Below, piece after piece: positions 37,220 through 46,288 of a DNA stretch of 64,000 bases. Numbering within the stretch: the first letter of the stretch is position 1; every line of letters starts with the position of its first letter. The notes beneath the pieces were generated by a model. It was not told the DNA's origin. It did no database searches and was given only the letters and a program-made list of their open reading frames with translations. Source of the stretch: Marinobacter piscis (GTDB lineage Bacteria; Pseudomonadota; Gammaproteobacteria; Pseudomonadales; Oleiphilaceae); the NCBI RefSeq assembly GCF_007671655.1, contig NZ_VCGX01000002.1, positions 930,001-994,000 on the forward strand. The letters are read 5' to 3'. The translations under genes were made by a program, and so were the position numbers.

Positions 37220-39030
37220 CAGTACACATCCCGTAAATAACGTTTGTCCCGGTTTAACTGGCGCAGATACTCTTCCGCCTGCTCCGGCGTCAGGCCGCCA
37301 TGCTCGCTGGCAATATCCAGCAAAGCCTGGTGCACATCCGGCGCCATTCGGTCGGCATCGCCGCACACAAACAGGCTGGCGCCCCGTTGTATCCAGGCCC
37401 ACACCTCAGCACCCTTTTCTTTCAGGCTGTGCTGTACATAGCGCTTTTCCGCCTGATCCCGGGAGAAAGCTACATCCAGCCGGGTCAACAGCCCTTCGCG
37501 GCGCCACGCCAGCCACTCCGACTGATACAGAAAATCACTGCGAAAGCGGCGATCTCCAAAAAACAGCCAGTTGTCACCCTCTGCTTCACGTTCCTCCCGC
37601 TCCTGTAAAAACGCCCGAAAAGGCGCAACACCCGTGCCAGGGCCAATCATGATCACAGGCGTACTGTCATCCGGCAGCGCAAACTTCTTGTTGGGATCGA
37701 TATACATACGAACCTCATTTCCCTCATCCATGCGGTCACATAACCATCCGGAGGCCACACCTTCACGGTCCCGGTCGTGGCTGGAATAACGCACAGCCGC
37801 CACGGTAATGTGGACTTCGTCATCCACCGCTGCCTGGCTGGAACTGATGGAATACAATCTGGGTGGCAGCTTGCGCAGCAGATTGACCAATGTCTGCGGA
37901 GTAAGCTGCGGCACCGGCCAGGCGCGGACCAGATCTATCAGGTCGCGACCTTCTGTCCAGGCTTTCAGCTCTGTGGTATCGGCTACCAGAGCACTGAGCG
38001 CATCATCACCCACAAGCTCCGCCCAGTGCTTCATCAATGGCGGTGTGAGCATGGTGATTTCGCGGTAGAAAGCCAGCGCCTCCCGCAATGTGATTTCCTG
38101 ATCGTCTGCAGTAACTGACGCTTCATCCTCAAAGCCCAGAGTGCTTAAAAGCTCATCCACCAACGCGGGGTTATGTTCCGGATAAACCCCCACAGCGTCT
38201 CCCGGCTTGTAAGTCAGCCCGGAATCTTCCAGTGACAACTCGATATGCCGCACCTCTTTATCAGACCCACGGCCGCTCAGTAGCTGGTTGGTCAGGATGG
38301 TGGCTGCATAGGGGTTTTTGCGGTTGAATAAAGACGCCACGGGTGTCTGTTCGGCAGCCGCGGTGTTGGCCGCCGGCTGACTGGCTCCGGCTTCACTGGC
38401 CATGGTTTCCAGCACCCGGTTAATCCAGTCGTCCGCCAGCTCATCGTAATCCACATCACAGTCGACCCGTTCCGCCAGGGCCGTTGCGCCCAGGCTGCTC
38501 AGCTGCCGGTCAAAATCCTGTCCGGTTTTACAAAAGTGCTCGTAGCTGGAATCCCCCAGTGAAAGCACGCTGTAGCGCAAACCCTCCAGCTTCGGTGCTT
38601 TTTTACCATTCAGGAATTCATAAAAATCCAGAGCGCTGTCCGGCGGGTCACCCTCGCCATGTGTCGAGGTCAGCAACGCCAGGTATTGCTCTTTTTTCAG
38701 CTGCCTGGGCTTATAGTCCGCCATATCCACCACCTTGGCAGATACGCCTTTATCAGCGGCACGAGCGGCTAACTGCTGCGCCAGCTCCTCGGCATTACCC
38801 GTCTGCGAACCGAACAGAACGGTCAGCTCAGCCCCGGCGGCGGGGGCGGCACTGGTCGCCGGGGCAACGCCCGAAGCCTGGCTGCTGGCACTGACAGAGC
38901 CGCCTGCGCACTTCCCTGCCAGAAACCCGGCAAGCCAGAAAAGCTGACCGTCATTTAATTCAGAAAGAACCTCCGTCAATCGTGATTGCTGGTCTGCCGA
39001 TAACGGAGAAGCGTTCAGATCTGTGGTCAT
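37219..39030 (-). CDS. cysJ: Sulfite reductase [NADPH] flavoprotein alpha subunit CysJ
   Basis: Flavoprotein that passes electrons from NADPH to CysI. From MTTDLNASPLSADQQ at 39030 it has 603 residues, in order: a flavodoxin domain with LFGSQTGNAEELAQQL (about 70-85), a connecting/FAD domain with the PRLYSISSSQ motif, and a C-terminal NADPH domain with MIGPGTGVAPFRAFLQERE and a final RDVY. An ATG 31 codons upstream lacks support. It heads the cysJ-cysI operon, opposite the sqr-like gene. Confidence 0.94.
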   Translation of the reverse strand: MTTDLNASPLSADQQSRLTEVLSELNDGQLFWLAGFLAGKCAGGSVSASSQASGVAPATSAAPAAGAELTVLFGSQTGNAEELAQQLAARAADKGVSAKVVDMADYKPRQLKKEQYLALLTSTHGEGDPPDSALDFYEFLNGKKAPKLEGLRYSVLSLGDSSYEHFCKTGQDFDRQLSSLGATALAERVDCDVDYDELADDWINRVLETMASEAGASQPAANTAAAEQTPVASLFNRKNPYAATILTNQLLSGRGSDKEVRHIELSLEDSGLTYKPGDAVGVYPEHNPALVDELLSTLGFEDEASVTADDQEITLREALAFYREITMLTPPLMKHWAELVGDDALSALVADTTELKAWTEGRDLIDLVRAWPVPQLTPQTLVNLLRKLPPRLYSISSSQAAVDDEVHITVAAVRYSSHDRDREGVASGWLCDRMDEGNEVRMYIDPNKKFALPDDSTPVIMIGPGTGVAPFRAFLQEREEREAEGDNWLFFGDRRFRSDFLYQSEWLAWRREGLLTRLDVAFSRDQAEKRYVQHSLKEKGAEVWAWIQRGASLFVCGDADRMAPDVHQALLDIASEHGGLTPEQAEEYLRQLNRDKRYLRDVY

Positions 39031-39177
39031 AGTGAGTGATCCGTGTGGACTGTATGTAAACGGCTGATCCGGAAATACCCGGAAAACCTGCACGCACTCT
39101 AAAAACCAGAGATTAAACGACAAAATGGAATAGTCAGGTCAGGTAAATCGATTTCACCAATATGCAGCGTAACTCAC

Positions 39178-39209
39178 TGTTCTATAAGAACATTATCATT
39201 ATGCATAAT
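39178..39209. promoter_or_regulatory. Two adjacent palindromes between cysJ and the SQR-like gene
   Basis: TGTTCT-ATA-AGAACA (39178-39192) is a perfect 15-bp dyad with a LysR-box-like T-N11-A core. It is followed by the perfect 12-bp palindrome ATTATGCATAAT (39198-39209). The stretch is AT-rich in an otherwise GC-rich region, as expected of a divergent control region. A CysB-like or sulfide-responsive regulator is possible; the second repeat also loosely resembles Fur boxes. The regulator is not identified. Confidence 0.5.
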
Positions 39210-39303
39210 CGTTATTAACGAAATGACATTAATCATCACGCGGAATAAGCAATGTATTTTAAGCTACTGCCATCGATTTCCACACATACAAGGAGCCTGT
39301 TTA

Positions 39304-40539
39304 ATGTCCCTGAACTCCCCTGCCACTCACCAGGTGGTTGTTATCGGCGCTGGTGCTGCCGGCACCAGTGTTGCTGCTTCATTACTACGTCAGCGGCCGG
39401 GTCTGGATATCGCGATCATCGAGCCCGGCGACGTACACTATTATCAGCCTGCATTTACGCTTGTCGGTGGCGGTGCCTACTCCCTGGCAAAAACCGCCCG
39501 CCCCCAGGCCAGCACACTGCCCGAAGGCGCTCGCTGGATACGGGCAGCCGCCCGGGAACTGCAACCGGAGCACAACCGTGTCGTCCTGGAAGATGGCCGA
39601 GCGGTCGACTACGAAATTCTGGTAGTGACACCCGGGCTGAAGCTGGACTGGGATAAAGTGGATGGCCTGCGACAAACACTGGGGCGTAACGGTGTCTGCA
39701 GCAATTACGACCCGTCTCTGGCTGAGTACACATGGCAATGCATCAGACAGTTTCGTGGCGGCAAGGCCTTCTTCACGCAGCCCCCGGCACCCATCAAGTG
39801 CGCTGGCGCGCCGCAGAAAATCGCTTACCTGGCCGCTGATCATTTCCGCCAGAAGCAGGTATCGGAACAAGCCGACCTACGCTTCTACGCCGCCGGCGGA
39901 GCGCTTTTCAGCGTTCCGGATTTCGTTCCGTATCTGGAAGACGTGGCCCGCGGCTACAATATTCACCTGCACATGAACCACAACCTGGTGGCTGTTGATG
40001 GTGACAGGAAAGAAGCCACCTTCCGCGTTACCGACAGCGCCGGCAAATCCCGGGACATCACTGAAAACTTTGACCTGCTCCATGTAACGCCGCCCCAGTG
40101 CGCCCAGGATTTTGTAAAAAACAGTGCTCTGGCCAATGCCGATGGGTGGGTAGATGTAGATCCGCACTCACTGCAGCATGTGCATTACGCCAATGTTTTC
40201 AGCCTGGGCGACAGCAGTTCTCTGCCCACCTCCAAAACCGCCGCAGCGGTGCGCAAACAGTCTCCGGTGGCGGCCACAAACATTCTTGCCAGGCTCGCCA
40301 ACGGCCCGCTCAAAGCAGAGTATGACGGCTATACATCCTGCCCGATTGTCACCGGTTACGGCAAAGTCATGTTGGCAGAGTTCGTGTATGGCGGTAAGGT
40401 AACGCCCACTTTGCCGCTGAGCCCGTTCAAAGAATCCGCTTTCTACTGGCAAGTTAAAAAACGTGCACTGCCTCCTTTCTACTTTGATTACATGCTCAGA
40501 GGCCGGGAGAGAGATATCGCTCATAAACCACGCAACTAA
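39304..40539 (+). CDS. Sulfide:quinone oxidoreductase-like flavoprotein
   Basis: Pyridine-nucleotide-disulfide-oxidoreductase-fold protein expected to oxidise sulfide and reduce quinone at the membrane. The 411 residues start MSLNSPATHQVVVIGAGAAG after AAGGAG. They contain the FAD-binding GxGxxG, the SQR-type cysteine in KCAGAPQKIAYLAADHF, and a second cysteine in YTSCPIVTGYGKVMLAEF, the pair that forms the trisulfide bridge in characterised SQRs. The GDSSSLPTSKTAAAVRKQ stretch binds FAD. It is divergent from cysJ. SQR type cannot be assigned by eye. Confidence 0.88.
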   Translation: MSLNSPATHQVVVIGAGAAGTSVAASLLRQRPGLDIAIIEPGDVHYYQPAFTLVGGGAYSLAKTARPQASTLPEGARWIRAAARELQPEHNRVVLEDGRAVDYEILVVTPGLKLDWDKVDGLRQTLGRNGVCSNYDPSLAEYTWQCIRQFRGGKAFFTQPPAPIKCAGAPQKIAYLAADHFRQKQVSEQADLRFYAAGGALFSVPDFVPYLEDVARGYNIHLHMNHNLVAVDGDRKEATFRVTDSAGKSRDITENFDLLHVTPPQCAQDFVKNSALANADGWVDVDPHSLQHVHYANVFSLGDSSSLPTSKTAAAVRKQSPVAATNILARLANGPLKAEYDGYTSCPIVTGYGKVMLAEFVYGGKVTPTLPLSPFKESAFYWQVKKRALPPFYFDYMLRGRERDIAHKPRN

Positions 40540-40671
40540 CGCAAAATACGCATAGAATTGCCAAAGCGGATGAAGGAGTACCCGTATCCTGACGACATGT
40601 CCATGGATGCGAATACTGCAATAGTCAGTTAGTATGTTACAAAACTGAAAGTCCGATCAAAGGCAAGGTAC

Positions 40672-41886
40672 ATGCAAGATACTAAGCGAAACGTGAAAAT
40701 CCGGGTTCGCAATCTCAGCAAAGTTTTCGGGAAACACCCGAAGAAAGCGCTCGAGATGCGCGACCAGGGGCTCAATCGCTCCGAAATTTTTGATAAAACC
40801 GGCCAGACGCTGGGCCTTTCAAACGTCAACTTTGATGTTTACGAAGGTGAACTTCTGGTAATCATGGGACTTTCAGGATCAGGGAAATCTACCCTGATCC
40901 GCTGCCTCAACCGACTGATCGAACCCAGCGAGGGTGAGATTGTTATTGACGATGAAGATATAACCACACTGGGAGACAAAGCCCTTCGGGAGAGTCGCAG
41001 ACGCCATTTTTCCATGGTTTTCCAAAACTTTGCGCTGTTCCCTCATCGCACCGTCCGGCAAAACACCGAGTTTGGCCTTGAGATTCGCGGCATAGACAAA
41101 GCCAAGCGCGCAGAGATTGCGGCCAATGCACTCAAACAAGTGGGCCTGGATGGCTGGGAGGACGCCTACCCAAGCCAGCTTTCCGGGGGAATGCAGCAGC
41201 GGGTTGGTCTGGCGCGGGCTCTGGCTAACGACGCCACAGTGCTGCTGATGGACGAGGCATTCTCGGCCCTGGACCCACTGATTCGTGGCGACATGCAGGA
41301 AGAACTGCAGGAATTGCAGAGCCGGATGCAGAAAACCACCGTTTTTATAACTCACGATCTGGACGAGGCACTGAATATAGCGGATCGCATCATTCTTCTG
41401 AAGGATGGTGAAATTGTGCAAATCGGCACCCCTGAAGATATCCTCACGAACCCGGCCGATGATTATGTGAAGCGCTTTGTGGAAGGCGTGGATATGTCCA
41501 GAATCCTGACGGCGGAACATGCCATGCGCAAAGTGCGCGCCGTTGCCCGGGACACCGACGGCCCTCGCACCACATTGCGCAAAATGCACGAAAACAACAT
41601 AGACTCCATTTATGTCACCCGCCGCGACCGCACATTGCAGGGCCTGGCTGAAGTGGATGCCGTTATAAAGGCGGCCGATGAAGGCAAAGACACCATCGAA
41701 GGCACCCTCACCCAGGATTTCCGAACCGTCGGTCCCGACGAGCCTTTGCAGAACCTGTTTTCCATGTTCAGCGAAAAGAGTTTCCCCATCGCCGTGGTGG
41801 ATGCTGATAAACGGTTGCTCGGCGTTGTCGTCAAAGGCGCTGTCCTCGACCAACTGGCACAGGCACAGGCAGGAGAGAACGAGTAA
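40672..41886 (+). CDS. Glycine betaine/proline ABC transporter ATP-binding protein (ProV-like)
   Basis: ATPase of an osmoprotectant importer, 404 residues. It has Walker [10 protein letters not shown], signature LSGGMQQRVGLARA, Walker B VLLMDEAFSALD and a His switch in FITHDLDEA, followed by a C-terminal pair of CBS-like repeats (about 280-395). The N-terminal KVFGKHPKKALEM is typical of ProV/QAT-family ATPases. The ATG follows AGGCAAGG. It overlaps the permease gene by one base. Confidence 0.94.
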   Translation: MQDTKRNVKIRVRNLSKVFGKHPKKALEMRDQGLNRSEIFDKTGQTLGLSNVNFDVYEGELLVIMGLSGSGKSTLIRCLNRLIEPSEGEIVIDDEDITTLGDKALRESRRRHFSMVFQNFALFPHRTVRQNTEFGLEIRGIDKAKRAEIAANALKQVGLDGWEDAYPSQLSGGMQQRVGLARALANDATVLLMDEAFSALDPLIRGDMQEELQELQSRMQKTTVFITHDLDEALNIADRIILLKDGEIVQIGTPEDILTNPADDYVKRFVEGVDMSRILTAEHAMRKVRAVARDTDGPRTTLRKMHENNIDSIYVTRRDRTLQGLAEVDAVIKAADEGKDTIEGTLTQDFRTVGPDEPLQNLFSMFSEKSFPIAVVDADKRLLGVVVKGAVLDQLAQAQAGENE

Positions 41887-42725
41887 TGGCTATAGATATT
41901 CCTAGAATTCCACTGGGCGACTGGATCGAGAACGGCCTTAACTGGCTGACCACAGAGTACTCCAACGTAACGCGCGGCATTGCAGACGTTACCGTAGCCA
42001 GCATCGACTGGCTCAATGATGTCCTTATGTGGCTGCCGCCCGGCGTACTGCTGGTGATCATTGCCGGCCTGTGCTGGTGGATTGCCAACTACCGGCTAGC
42101 CATTGGTGCAGCTGCGGGCCTGGCTCTGATCTGGAACATGGGGTTGTGGATTCCGATGATCGAAACCCTCACCCTGGTTGTTATCGCGACACTGGTGGCG
42201 GTTGTCATTGCCCTGCCCGTGGGCATCGCAGCGGCACTGTCAGAAAGGCTGTATAAGCTTATCATGCCGATTCTGGACTTCATGCAGACCATGCCGGCGT
42301 TTGTTTACCTGATTCCGGCCATCCCGTTCTTCGGTATCGGCTCGATGTCCGCCATCTTTGCCACCGTTATTTTCTCCATGCCACCGGCGATTCGCTTTAC
42401 CACCCTGGGGATTCGCCAGGTACCAGGCGAGCTGATTGAAGCGGCCGATTCCTACGGCGCCACCCGCACCCAGAAGCTGTTCAAGGTGCAACTGCCCATG
42501 TCGCTGCCAACGGTGATGGCCGGTATCAACCAGACCATCATGCTGGCACTGTCGATGGTGGTGATCGCCGCCATGATCGGCGCATCCGGGCTGGGCAGCG
42601 AAGTATGGCGTGCCATTCAGCGTCTGCGCCCGGGCGACGGTTTTGAGGCAGGTATTGCGGTGGTTATTCTGGCCATGCTTCTGGACCGGCTTACCCAGTC
42701 TTTGCGCAAGAAGCGTAAAGAGTAA
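41886..42725 (+). CDS. Glycine betaine/proline ABC transporter permease (ProW-like)
   Basis: Inner-membrane permease of the same importer, 279 residues with about six to seven membrane helices and the EAA loop EAADSYGATRTQKLFKVQLPMSLPTV (spanning roughly residues 182-207). The start overlaps the ATPase stop (TAATG). The late GLGSEVWRAIQRL motif is typical of ProW. It is 76 bp upstream of the binding-protein gene. Confidence 0.94.
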   Translation: MAIDIPRIPLGDWIENGLNWLTTEYSNVTRGIADVTVASIDWLNDVLMWLPPGVLLVIIAGLCWWIANYRLAIGAAAGLALIWNMGLWIPMIETLTLVVIATLVAVVIALPVGIAAALSERLYKLIMPILDFMQTMPAFVYLIPAIPFFGIGSMSAIFATVIFSMPPAIRFTTLGIRQVPGELIEAADSYGATRTQKLFKVQLPMSLPTVMAGINQTIMLALSMVVIAAMIGASGLGSEVWRAIQRLRPGDGFEAGIAVVILAMLLDRLTQSLRKKRKE

Positions 42726-42801
42726 GACACTCATCCTTACTTGCATCTGTAAGGGATTAACACCATTGTAAGAAACGTGAACCCATAATAAGGAGAGAGA
42801 G

Positions 42802-43674
42802 ATGAGAAAGCATTCTCTGAGTCACCGTATTCGCATGACCAGCGTGGCACTGGCTGCCGGCGTGGCATTTGCCGCAGGTACAGCCCACGCAGAAGACAAA
42901 GGCACTGTGCACCTGTCTTATGTTGAGTGGGCCTCAACCGTTGCATCCACCAACGTGATGCAGGTTGTTCTGGAGAACGCCGGCTACGACGTCAAGTCCA
43001 CCTCACTGTCGGCGGCAGCCATGTGGCAGTCCGTAGCAACCGGCGATACGGATGCATTCCTGGCCGGCTGGCTGCCTGTTACGCACGAAGACTATTACGA
43101 CCAGCTTAAAGACCAGCTGGTAGATGTTGGCGTGAACCTCGAAGGCGCCAAACTGGGCATGGTGGTACCGGCTTACACCGAGGTAGACTCCATTGCCGAG
43201 CTCAATGACCACGCAGACAGTTTTGATGGCGAAATCACGGGCATTGATCCGGGCGCCGGCGTTATGCGCCTGACCGAGCAGGTTATCGAAGACTACAACC
43301 TCAACTTCGATCTGGTCAGCGGCAGTGGCGCAACCATGACAGCCGCACTCCAGAGTGCCATTGCCAACGAAGAAGACATCGCAGTGACCGGTTGGACACC
43401 GCATTGGAAATTTGCCCGCTGGGACCTGAAAATCCTGGAAGATCCGAAGAAAACCTACGGCGGTGCTGAACAAATCCACACCATCGCGCGCCAGGGGCTG
43501 AAGGAAGATATGCCAGAAGCCTATGCCATCCTGGAAGCCTTCCAGTGGACACCTGAACAGATGGGCGAAGTGATGCTCATGCAGGAAGAAGGCGGCGACC
43601 CGTACGAAGAAGCGAAAAAATGGGTAGAAGATAACCCCGAGATTGTTCAGCAGTGGCTGCCGGGGGAAAACTGA
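42802..43674 (+). CDS. Glycine betaine-binding periplasmic protein (ProX/OpuAC-like)
   Basis: Substrate-binding protein of the importer, 290 residues with a signal peptide ending about GTAHA-ED (residue ~31). Conserved OpuAC features include VEWASTVASTNVMQ, the GAGVMRLTEQVIEDYNL region and Trp residues in TGWTPHWKFARWDLK that would form the aromatic ligand box. A strong AAGGAG site precedes the ATG, and a terminator follows the stop. Betaine, choline-like or proline specificity cannot be told apart here. Confidence 0.92.
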   Translation: MRKHSLSHRIRMTSVALAAGVAFAAGTAHAEDKGTVHLSYVEWASTVASTNVMQVVLENAGYDVKSTSLSAAAMWQSVATGDTDAFLAGWLPVTHEDYYDQLKDQLVDVGVNLEGAKLGMVVPAYTEVDSIAELNDHADSFDGEITGIDPGAGVMRLTEQVIEDYNLNFDLVSGSGATMTAALQSAIANEEDIAVTGWTPHWKFARWDLKILEDPKKTYGGAEQIHTIARQGLKEDMPEAYAILEAFQWTPEQMGEVMLMQEEGGDPYEEAKKWVEDNPEIVQQWLPGEN

Positions 43675-43707
43675 TCCTTCACAGCTGAATGTATGCTGAA
43701 CCTGATT

Positions 43708-43740
43708 AACGGGGAGTGGCCAAAGGCCCTTCCCGTTTTG
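43708..43740 (+). terminator. Rho-independent terminator after the betaine transporter
   Basis: The hairpin AACGGGGAGTGGCC-AAA-GGCCCTTCCCGTT (43708-43736, one small internal mismatch) is followed by TTTTG. It lies 34 bp after the binding-protein stop and separates the importer operon from the efflux operon. Confidence 0.8.
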
Positions 43741-43801
43741 CATTCAGTGTTACGTAAAAACACCAATCTTCTTGCTTTCCCTCAAAAAAAACCAATCAGC
43801 A

Positions 43802-43810
43802 TGGTATAGT
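43802..43810 (+). promoter_or_regulatory. Extended -10 promoter for the RND efflux operon
   Basis: TGG-TATAGT is an extended -10 element with only one mismatch to TATAAT, 41 bp before the likely TTG start of the outer-membrane factor gene. No good -35 is visible at 17 bp, consistent with an extended -10 promoter. It was picked by eye. Confidence 0.4.
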
Positions 43811-43850
43811 CTTCGCGTTTTTGAATAACAGCGCCAGACAGGGAGGCTCT

Positions 43851-45158
43851 TTGCGTTACATTCAGGCCGTTATTGTTGCCCTTCTCTTGCTGTCAGGCGG
43901 GGCCAGCGCCTTATCGCTGGATGAAGCCCAAAGCCTTGCCAGCCGAGAGGCCACCACGCTGCAAACATTGAGCGCTGAAACCCGGCAAGCCGAAGCCATG
44001 CAGCAACAATCAGCCCAGGCCTTTCTGCCAAAACTGAGCGCCGATGCCACCTGGCTTCGCGCCGACTCCTCCCTGATCACCAATATACCTGTACCCTCCC
44101 CGACGGCTCCCGGCGGCATTCAGCGCACGGACCTGGGGCCGGTAGAAGGTACCGTAACCGGCGTACAGCTGGTTCAACCCTTGTTCAATGCAGATGCCCT
44201 GCAGCAGCGTGACGCGGCTAAGCGCAATGTGACGGCCCGGCGTCAGTCTGAACAGTGGGCAAGACAGGCCTTACGTCTGGAAGTGGCCCGGCGCTACTTT
44301 AATATTCTGCGGCTGCGCCAGCAGGAAATCGCCGCAAAACAGGCCCACTCTGCCGCCAGCCGGGCATCGGAACTGGCTCACGGCAGTTATAATGAAGGTC
44401 TGGCGGCCCGCCTTGACGTTGAACAGGCCGACGCCGAACTGGCGGCTTCCCTGGCACGAATCAGCCAGTCCCGCGCTGCCACCGAAGAAGCCGAGTATCA
44501 GCTGCAAAGCCTGCTGGGAATGACTACCGGAGAGCCTTTGTACCTGAGCGATCCCATCCCCCAGCCGCCAATGCCCGCCATAACCGGCGAGGGAGCCCCC
44601 CGCAAAGACCTACAAGCGCGCCAGTCTGCTGTTGAAGCCGCCGAAGCCCAGGCCCGCGCCTCTCGGGCAGAATGGATACCCAGAGTTAACCTGCTGGCCA
44701 GACAACAGTGGGCCCACGGCAAAGAACCACTGGATGAAAACGCCGATGGCTGGCTGCTGGCAGTAAACCTGAAGTGGACCCTGTTTGATGGCATGGGCCG
44801 GCAGGGGCGTATTGCGGAATCCCGGGCCAAAACCCTGCAAACCAAAGCGCAACTGGAAGAAACCCGGCGCCATATTGACCAGGAGCAGGCGGTATCTGCA
44901 AGCCAGTGGCGCGCCGGCTATGCCGCCTGGCAAGCCGCGGAGAAATCAACCCAGGCAGCCGCCAAAGCCGCCCGCCTGGCCACACGGCGCTACCAGGAAA
45001 ATATCGGTTCAATGACCGACCTGCTAACGGCCCGGGCCCGGCTCGACCGAGAGCGCGCCACTTTAATTGATACCCGGTACCAGGCAGTTCTGGCTGCCAT
45101 GAACCACCACCTGCAACACGGTCGCGACCCACTTCTGGCCTTAGGAGAGCCGTACTAA
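43851..45158 (+). CDS. TolC-family outer-membrane efflux protein
   Basis: Outer-membrane channel of a tripartite exporter, about 435 residues, with a signal-like segment (LRYIQAVIVALLLLSGGASA) and the two repeated coiled-coil halves of TolC family members. The TTG at 43851 is chosen because AGGGAGG lies 4 nt upstream. Another in-frame TTG at 43821 has no such site. The stop overlaps the start of the next gene (TAATG). It is the first gene of a three-gene operon; the order TolC-MFP-RND is less common than MFP-RND-TolC. Confidence 0.88.
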   Translation: MRYIQAVIVALLLLSGGASALSLDEAQSLASREATTLQTLSAETRQAEAMQQQSAQAFLPKLSADATWLRADSSLITNIPVPSPTAPGGIQRTDLGPVEGTVTGVQLVQPLFNADALQQRDAAKRNVTARRQSEQWARQALRLEVARRYFNILRLRQQEIAAKQAHSAASRASELAHGSYNEGLAARLDVEQADAELAASLARISQSRAATEEAEYQLQSLLGMTTGEPLYLSDPIPQPPMPAITGEGAPRKDLQARQSAVEAAEAQARASRAEWIPRVNLLARQQWAHGKEPLDENADGWLLAVNLKWTLFDGMGRQGRIAESRAKTLQTKAQLEETRRHIDQEQAVSASQWRAGYAAWQAAEKSTQAAAKAARLATRRYQENIGSMTDLLTARARLDRERATLIDTRYQAVLAAMNHHLQHGRDPLLALGEPY

Positions 45159-46288
45159 TGACAGTATTCACACGGGTTCTCATGCTATTGACCCCACTGG
45201 TTCTGACAGGCTGCTTCAGTGACACGCCGCAAACCCCGGAACCCTCCGGCCAGATGCCCCAGGTGACAGTGACTGAAATCCAGCCCTGGCAACAGCCCGC
45301 CAGCAAAGTACTGCCCGGTGTTGTGCGCCCGGGTAAACGCGCGGTTCTCAGCACCCGGGTTGCCGGCACACTGATTTCAGTGAACGTCGAGCCGGGCGAT
45401 ACCGTCGAAGCCGGCGATCTGCTGGCTGAAACCGATGCCCGGGAAGTCAACGCAGGCATTGCCGCTGCCCGGGCAAACATCAGCGCCGCCGAGTCGGCCG
45501 TGCAACAGGCCCGCCAGGATCACCAGCGACTGCAGAGGCTGTACGAAGAAGACCTGATCGCCCGGGTGCGTGCCGAGCAGGCGCAGGTACAGCTGGACCA
45601 GCTGAAAGCGAAACGGCAACAGGCGCAATCCGATCTGGAAGCCCGTCAAAGCACGCTCAGCTACGCCCGTATCACCGCCCCGTTCGCAGGCCAGATTGCC
45701 GAAACACTCGTGGATGCCGGCAGTTTTGTGGGGCCGGGTACCGCCCTGCTGGTACTGGAAGCCCGGAAGCATTTGCGTGTGGATGTGCCGGTATCCAGCC
45801 AGTTGGCGGCCAGCCTGACCCCCGGACAGCTGATGTCCGTGATGACCGAAAGCAAAAACCCGCTCCCGGCCCATCTGACCGGCGTGATACCAGCGCTGGA
45901 GAACAAAGGCACAGGGCAGCGGCTGAGGCTGTCGCTGCAGGATACGCAACACGAGTTGGCTCCGGGCCAGGTGGTATCTGTGCTGGTACCGGATGGCCAT
46001 CGCCAGGAGCAATCCCCACAAAACAACTGGGTCGGCCTGCCCGAAGAGGCGCTGATCCGCCGTGGTCAGCTCACAGGTGCGCTGGTGGTCAAAAAAACAG
46101 AAGGCGCTTTTGCAGTGCACCTGACGTGGGTGACAACTGTAAACCCGCCGGGTAACAACACCCATCTGATCCCTGTTACCGAAGGCCTGACAGCCGGAGA
46201 CCGGGTGGTGCTTAACCCGTCAGCGGAGTTGCAGGACGGACAATCTGTAACCATAGCTCTGACCGGGAGCGAAAATGGCGGACAATAA
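45158..46288 (+). CDS. RND efflux periplasmic adaptor lipoprotein (HlyD/AcrA-type)
   Basis: Membrane-fusion protein linking pump and channel, 376 residues. The signal peptide ends in the lipobox LTGC (Cys at about residue 19), so it is a lipoprotein. A barrel-sandwich/biotinyl-lipoyl segment (VNVEPGDTVEAGDLLAETDAR) is followed by a coiled-coil hairpin (about 85-160) and a beta-barrel domain (GQIAETLVDAGSFVGPGTAL). It overlaps the pump gene by 14 bp. Confidence 0.92.
   Translation: MTVFTRVLMLLTPLVLTGCFSDTPQTPEPSGQMPQVTVTEIQPWQQPASKVLPGVVRPGKRAVLSTRVAGTLISVNVEPGDTVEAGDLLAETDAREVNAGIAAARANISAAESAVQQARQDHQRLQRLYEEDLIARVRAEQAQVQLDQLKAKRQQAQSDLEARQSTLSYARITAPFAGQIAETLVDAGSFVGPGTALLVLEARKHLRVDVPVSSQLAASLTPGQLMSVMTESKNPLPAHLTGVIPALENKGTGQRLRLSLQDTQHELAPGQVVSVLVPDGHRQEQSPQNNWVGLPEEALIRRGQLTGALVVKKTEGAFAVHLTWVTTVNPPGNNTHLIPVTEGLTAGDRVVLNPSAELQDGQSVTIALTGSENGGQ

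Noticed and set aside
37220..37402. Upstream extension of cysI by 61 codons
   Set aside because: It lies inside the cysJ coding sequence. The ATG sharing a base with the cysJ stop gives the normal CysI length and N-terminus.
40879..41853. Minus-strand open frame of 324 codons opposite the ProV-like gene
   Set aside because: Antisense to a complete ABC ATPase with all motifs; no independent support.
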